NCBI GenBank assembly: GCA_023488435.1
Contig: JAMDCK010000029.1
Location: forward strand, 1 to 53,311
Direction of reading: 5' to 3'
DNA from: Actinomycetota bacterium
GTDB taxonomy: Bacteria > Actinomycetota > Coriobacteriia > Anaerosomatales > UBA912
DNA length: 53,311 nt
The position numbers were made by a program, and so were the translations under genes. Shown piece by piece: positions 52,915-53,311 of the stretch. Under the pieces are notes generated by a model. That model was given only the letters and a program-made list of their open reading frames with translations. It ran no database searches and was not told the DNA's origin. Every line of letters begins with the position of its first letter. Position 1 is the first letter of the stretch.

Positions 52915-53311
52915 GTGACCACGCACCGCATCTGTCTGCTGCCCGGCGACGGGATCGGCCCTGAGATAACCGCCGAGGCAGTCAAAGTCCTTGACGCTAT
53001 CGGCCGGGCCGAAGGAGTCACCTTCGAGTTCACCGAGGCACTGCTTGGCGGTATCGCCATCGACGAGGCCGGCACCCCGCTTCCCGAGGAGACCCTCAAG
53101 GCGGCCTCAGATGCCGACGCGGTCCTGCTCGCAGCTATCGGCGGGCCGAAGTGGGACACCACCGACCCGGCCAAGCCCAGGCCCGAGCAGGGGCTTCTCG
53201 GCATACGCAAGGCGCTGGGGCTCTATGCGAACCTGCGGCCAGTCAAGCTCTTCCCAGCGCTCGTGGGTGCGTCCGCACTCAAGCCTGAGGTGCTCGACGG
53301 CGTCGACATGC
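52915..53311 (+). CDS. leuB: 3-isopropylmalate dehydrogenase, N-terminal part (cut by window end)
   Basis: The first 132 codons are present with no stop. [52 protein letters not shown] and [14 protein letters not shown] are diagnostic of LeuB. The GTG start follows AGGAGGAG. TAAACT (52876-52881) could be its -10. It completes the leucine pathway but is separated from leuD by 4 kb of glycosyltransferase genes. Confidence 0.92.
   Translation, partial: MTTHRICLLPGDGIGPEITAEAVKVLDAIGRAEGVTFEFTEALLGGIAIDEAGTPLPEETLKAASDADAVLLAAIGGPKWDTTDPAKPRPEQGLLGIRKALGLYANLRPVKLFPALVGASALKPEVLDGVDM

Overview
The window looks like a chromosomal segment of an anaerobic, high-G+C, probably Gram-positive bacterium. 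The best guess is a deep-branching actinobacterium such as the Coriobacteriia order formerly called OPB41 (Anaerosomatales). This rests on high G+C codon use, a secreted protein with cell-wall-binding type 2 repeats, a T-box leader on the ilv-leu operon, and five large secreted or membrane multiheme c-type cytochromes with no outer-membrane porin gene beside them. The assignment is an inference from content; no rRNA or marker gene is present.

Layout: 0-11.2 kb carries an iron-type alcohol dehydrogenase, an NlpC/P60-CWB2 wall protein, RlmKL, a YgjP-like metalloprotein, an AcuC-type deacetylase (minus strand), a first leuCD pair, a helical-repeat protein and a membrane-anchored beta-propeller protein. 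11.3-17.8 kb holds two secreted multiheme cytochromes: one with 13 haem motifs, and one of 1523 residues with about 43 haem motifs and a C-terminal discoidin (F5/8 type C) domain. 17.8-27.6 kb is a T-box-controlled branched-chain and serine operon (ilvB-ilvN-ilvC-aminotransferase-serA-leuA-leuC). 27.8-33.5 kb is a second redox block: TPR protein, NHL propeller, a hexahaem secreted cytochrome behind a structured leader, and two membrane-anchored 12-haem cytochromes. 34.1-48.2 kb is an exopolysaccharide locus (polymerase/ligase, ManC, Gmd, glycosyltransferases, GDP-fucose synthase fused to a cupin, perosamine-synthase-like aminotransferase, methyltransferases, flippase). 48.4 kb is leuD, then four more polysaccharide genes, then leuB, cut by the window end.

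How the genes fit together: the leu operon is split. leuC (ends 27633), leuD (48365) and leuB (52915) are separated by 20.7 kb and 4 kb of redox and polysaccharide genes. The cytochromes form a modular family: an N-terminal heptahaem module (A) occurs in the 13-haem and 43-haem proteins, and a hexahaem module (B) occurs in the 13-haem protein and alone in the 30 kb protein. The simplest reading is an extracellular electron-transfer apparatus for a single-membrane cell. Membrane 12-haem cytochromes would take electrons from the quinone pool, the hexahaem protein would be the abundant extracellular (perhaps filament-forming) carrier, and the A-B protein and the giant discoidin-tagged cytochrome would link this to the carbohydrate-rich wall or the polysaccharide made next door. 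Near-perfect TTGTGA-N6-TCACAT dyads precede both 11-17 kb cytochrome genes, and a related dyad overlaps the promoter of the alcohol dehydrogenase, which suggests shared Rex-like or CRP/FNR-like redox control.

Caution on the sequence itself: three direct tandem duplications (376, 638 and about 670 bp) each span a gene junction, leave both flanking genes intact and create abutting gene fragments. Two appear perfect and one is a mosaic with allele-like divergence. They look more like unmerged overlapping contig ends in an assembly than biology, and should be checked against reads before any of the fragments is treated as a gene.
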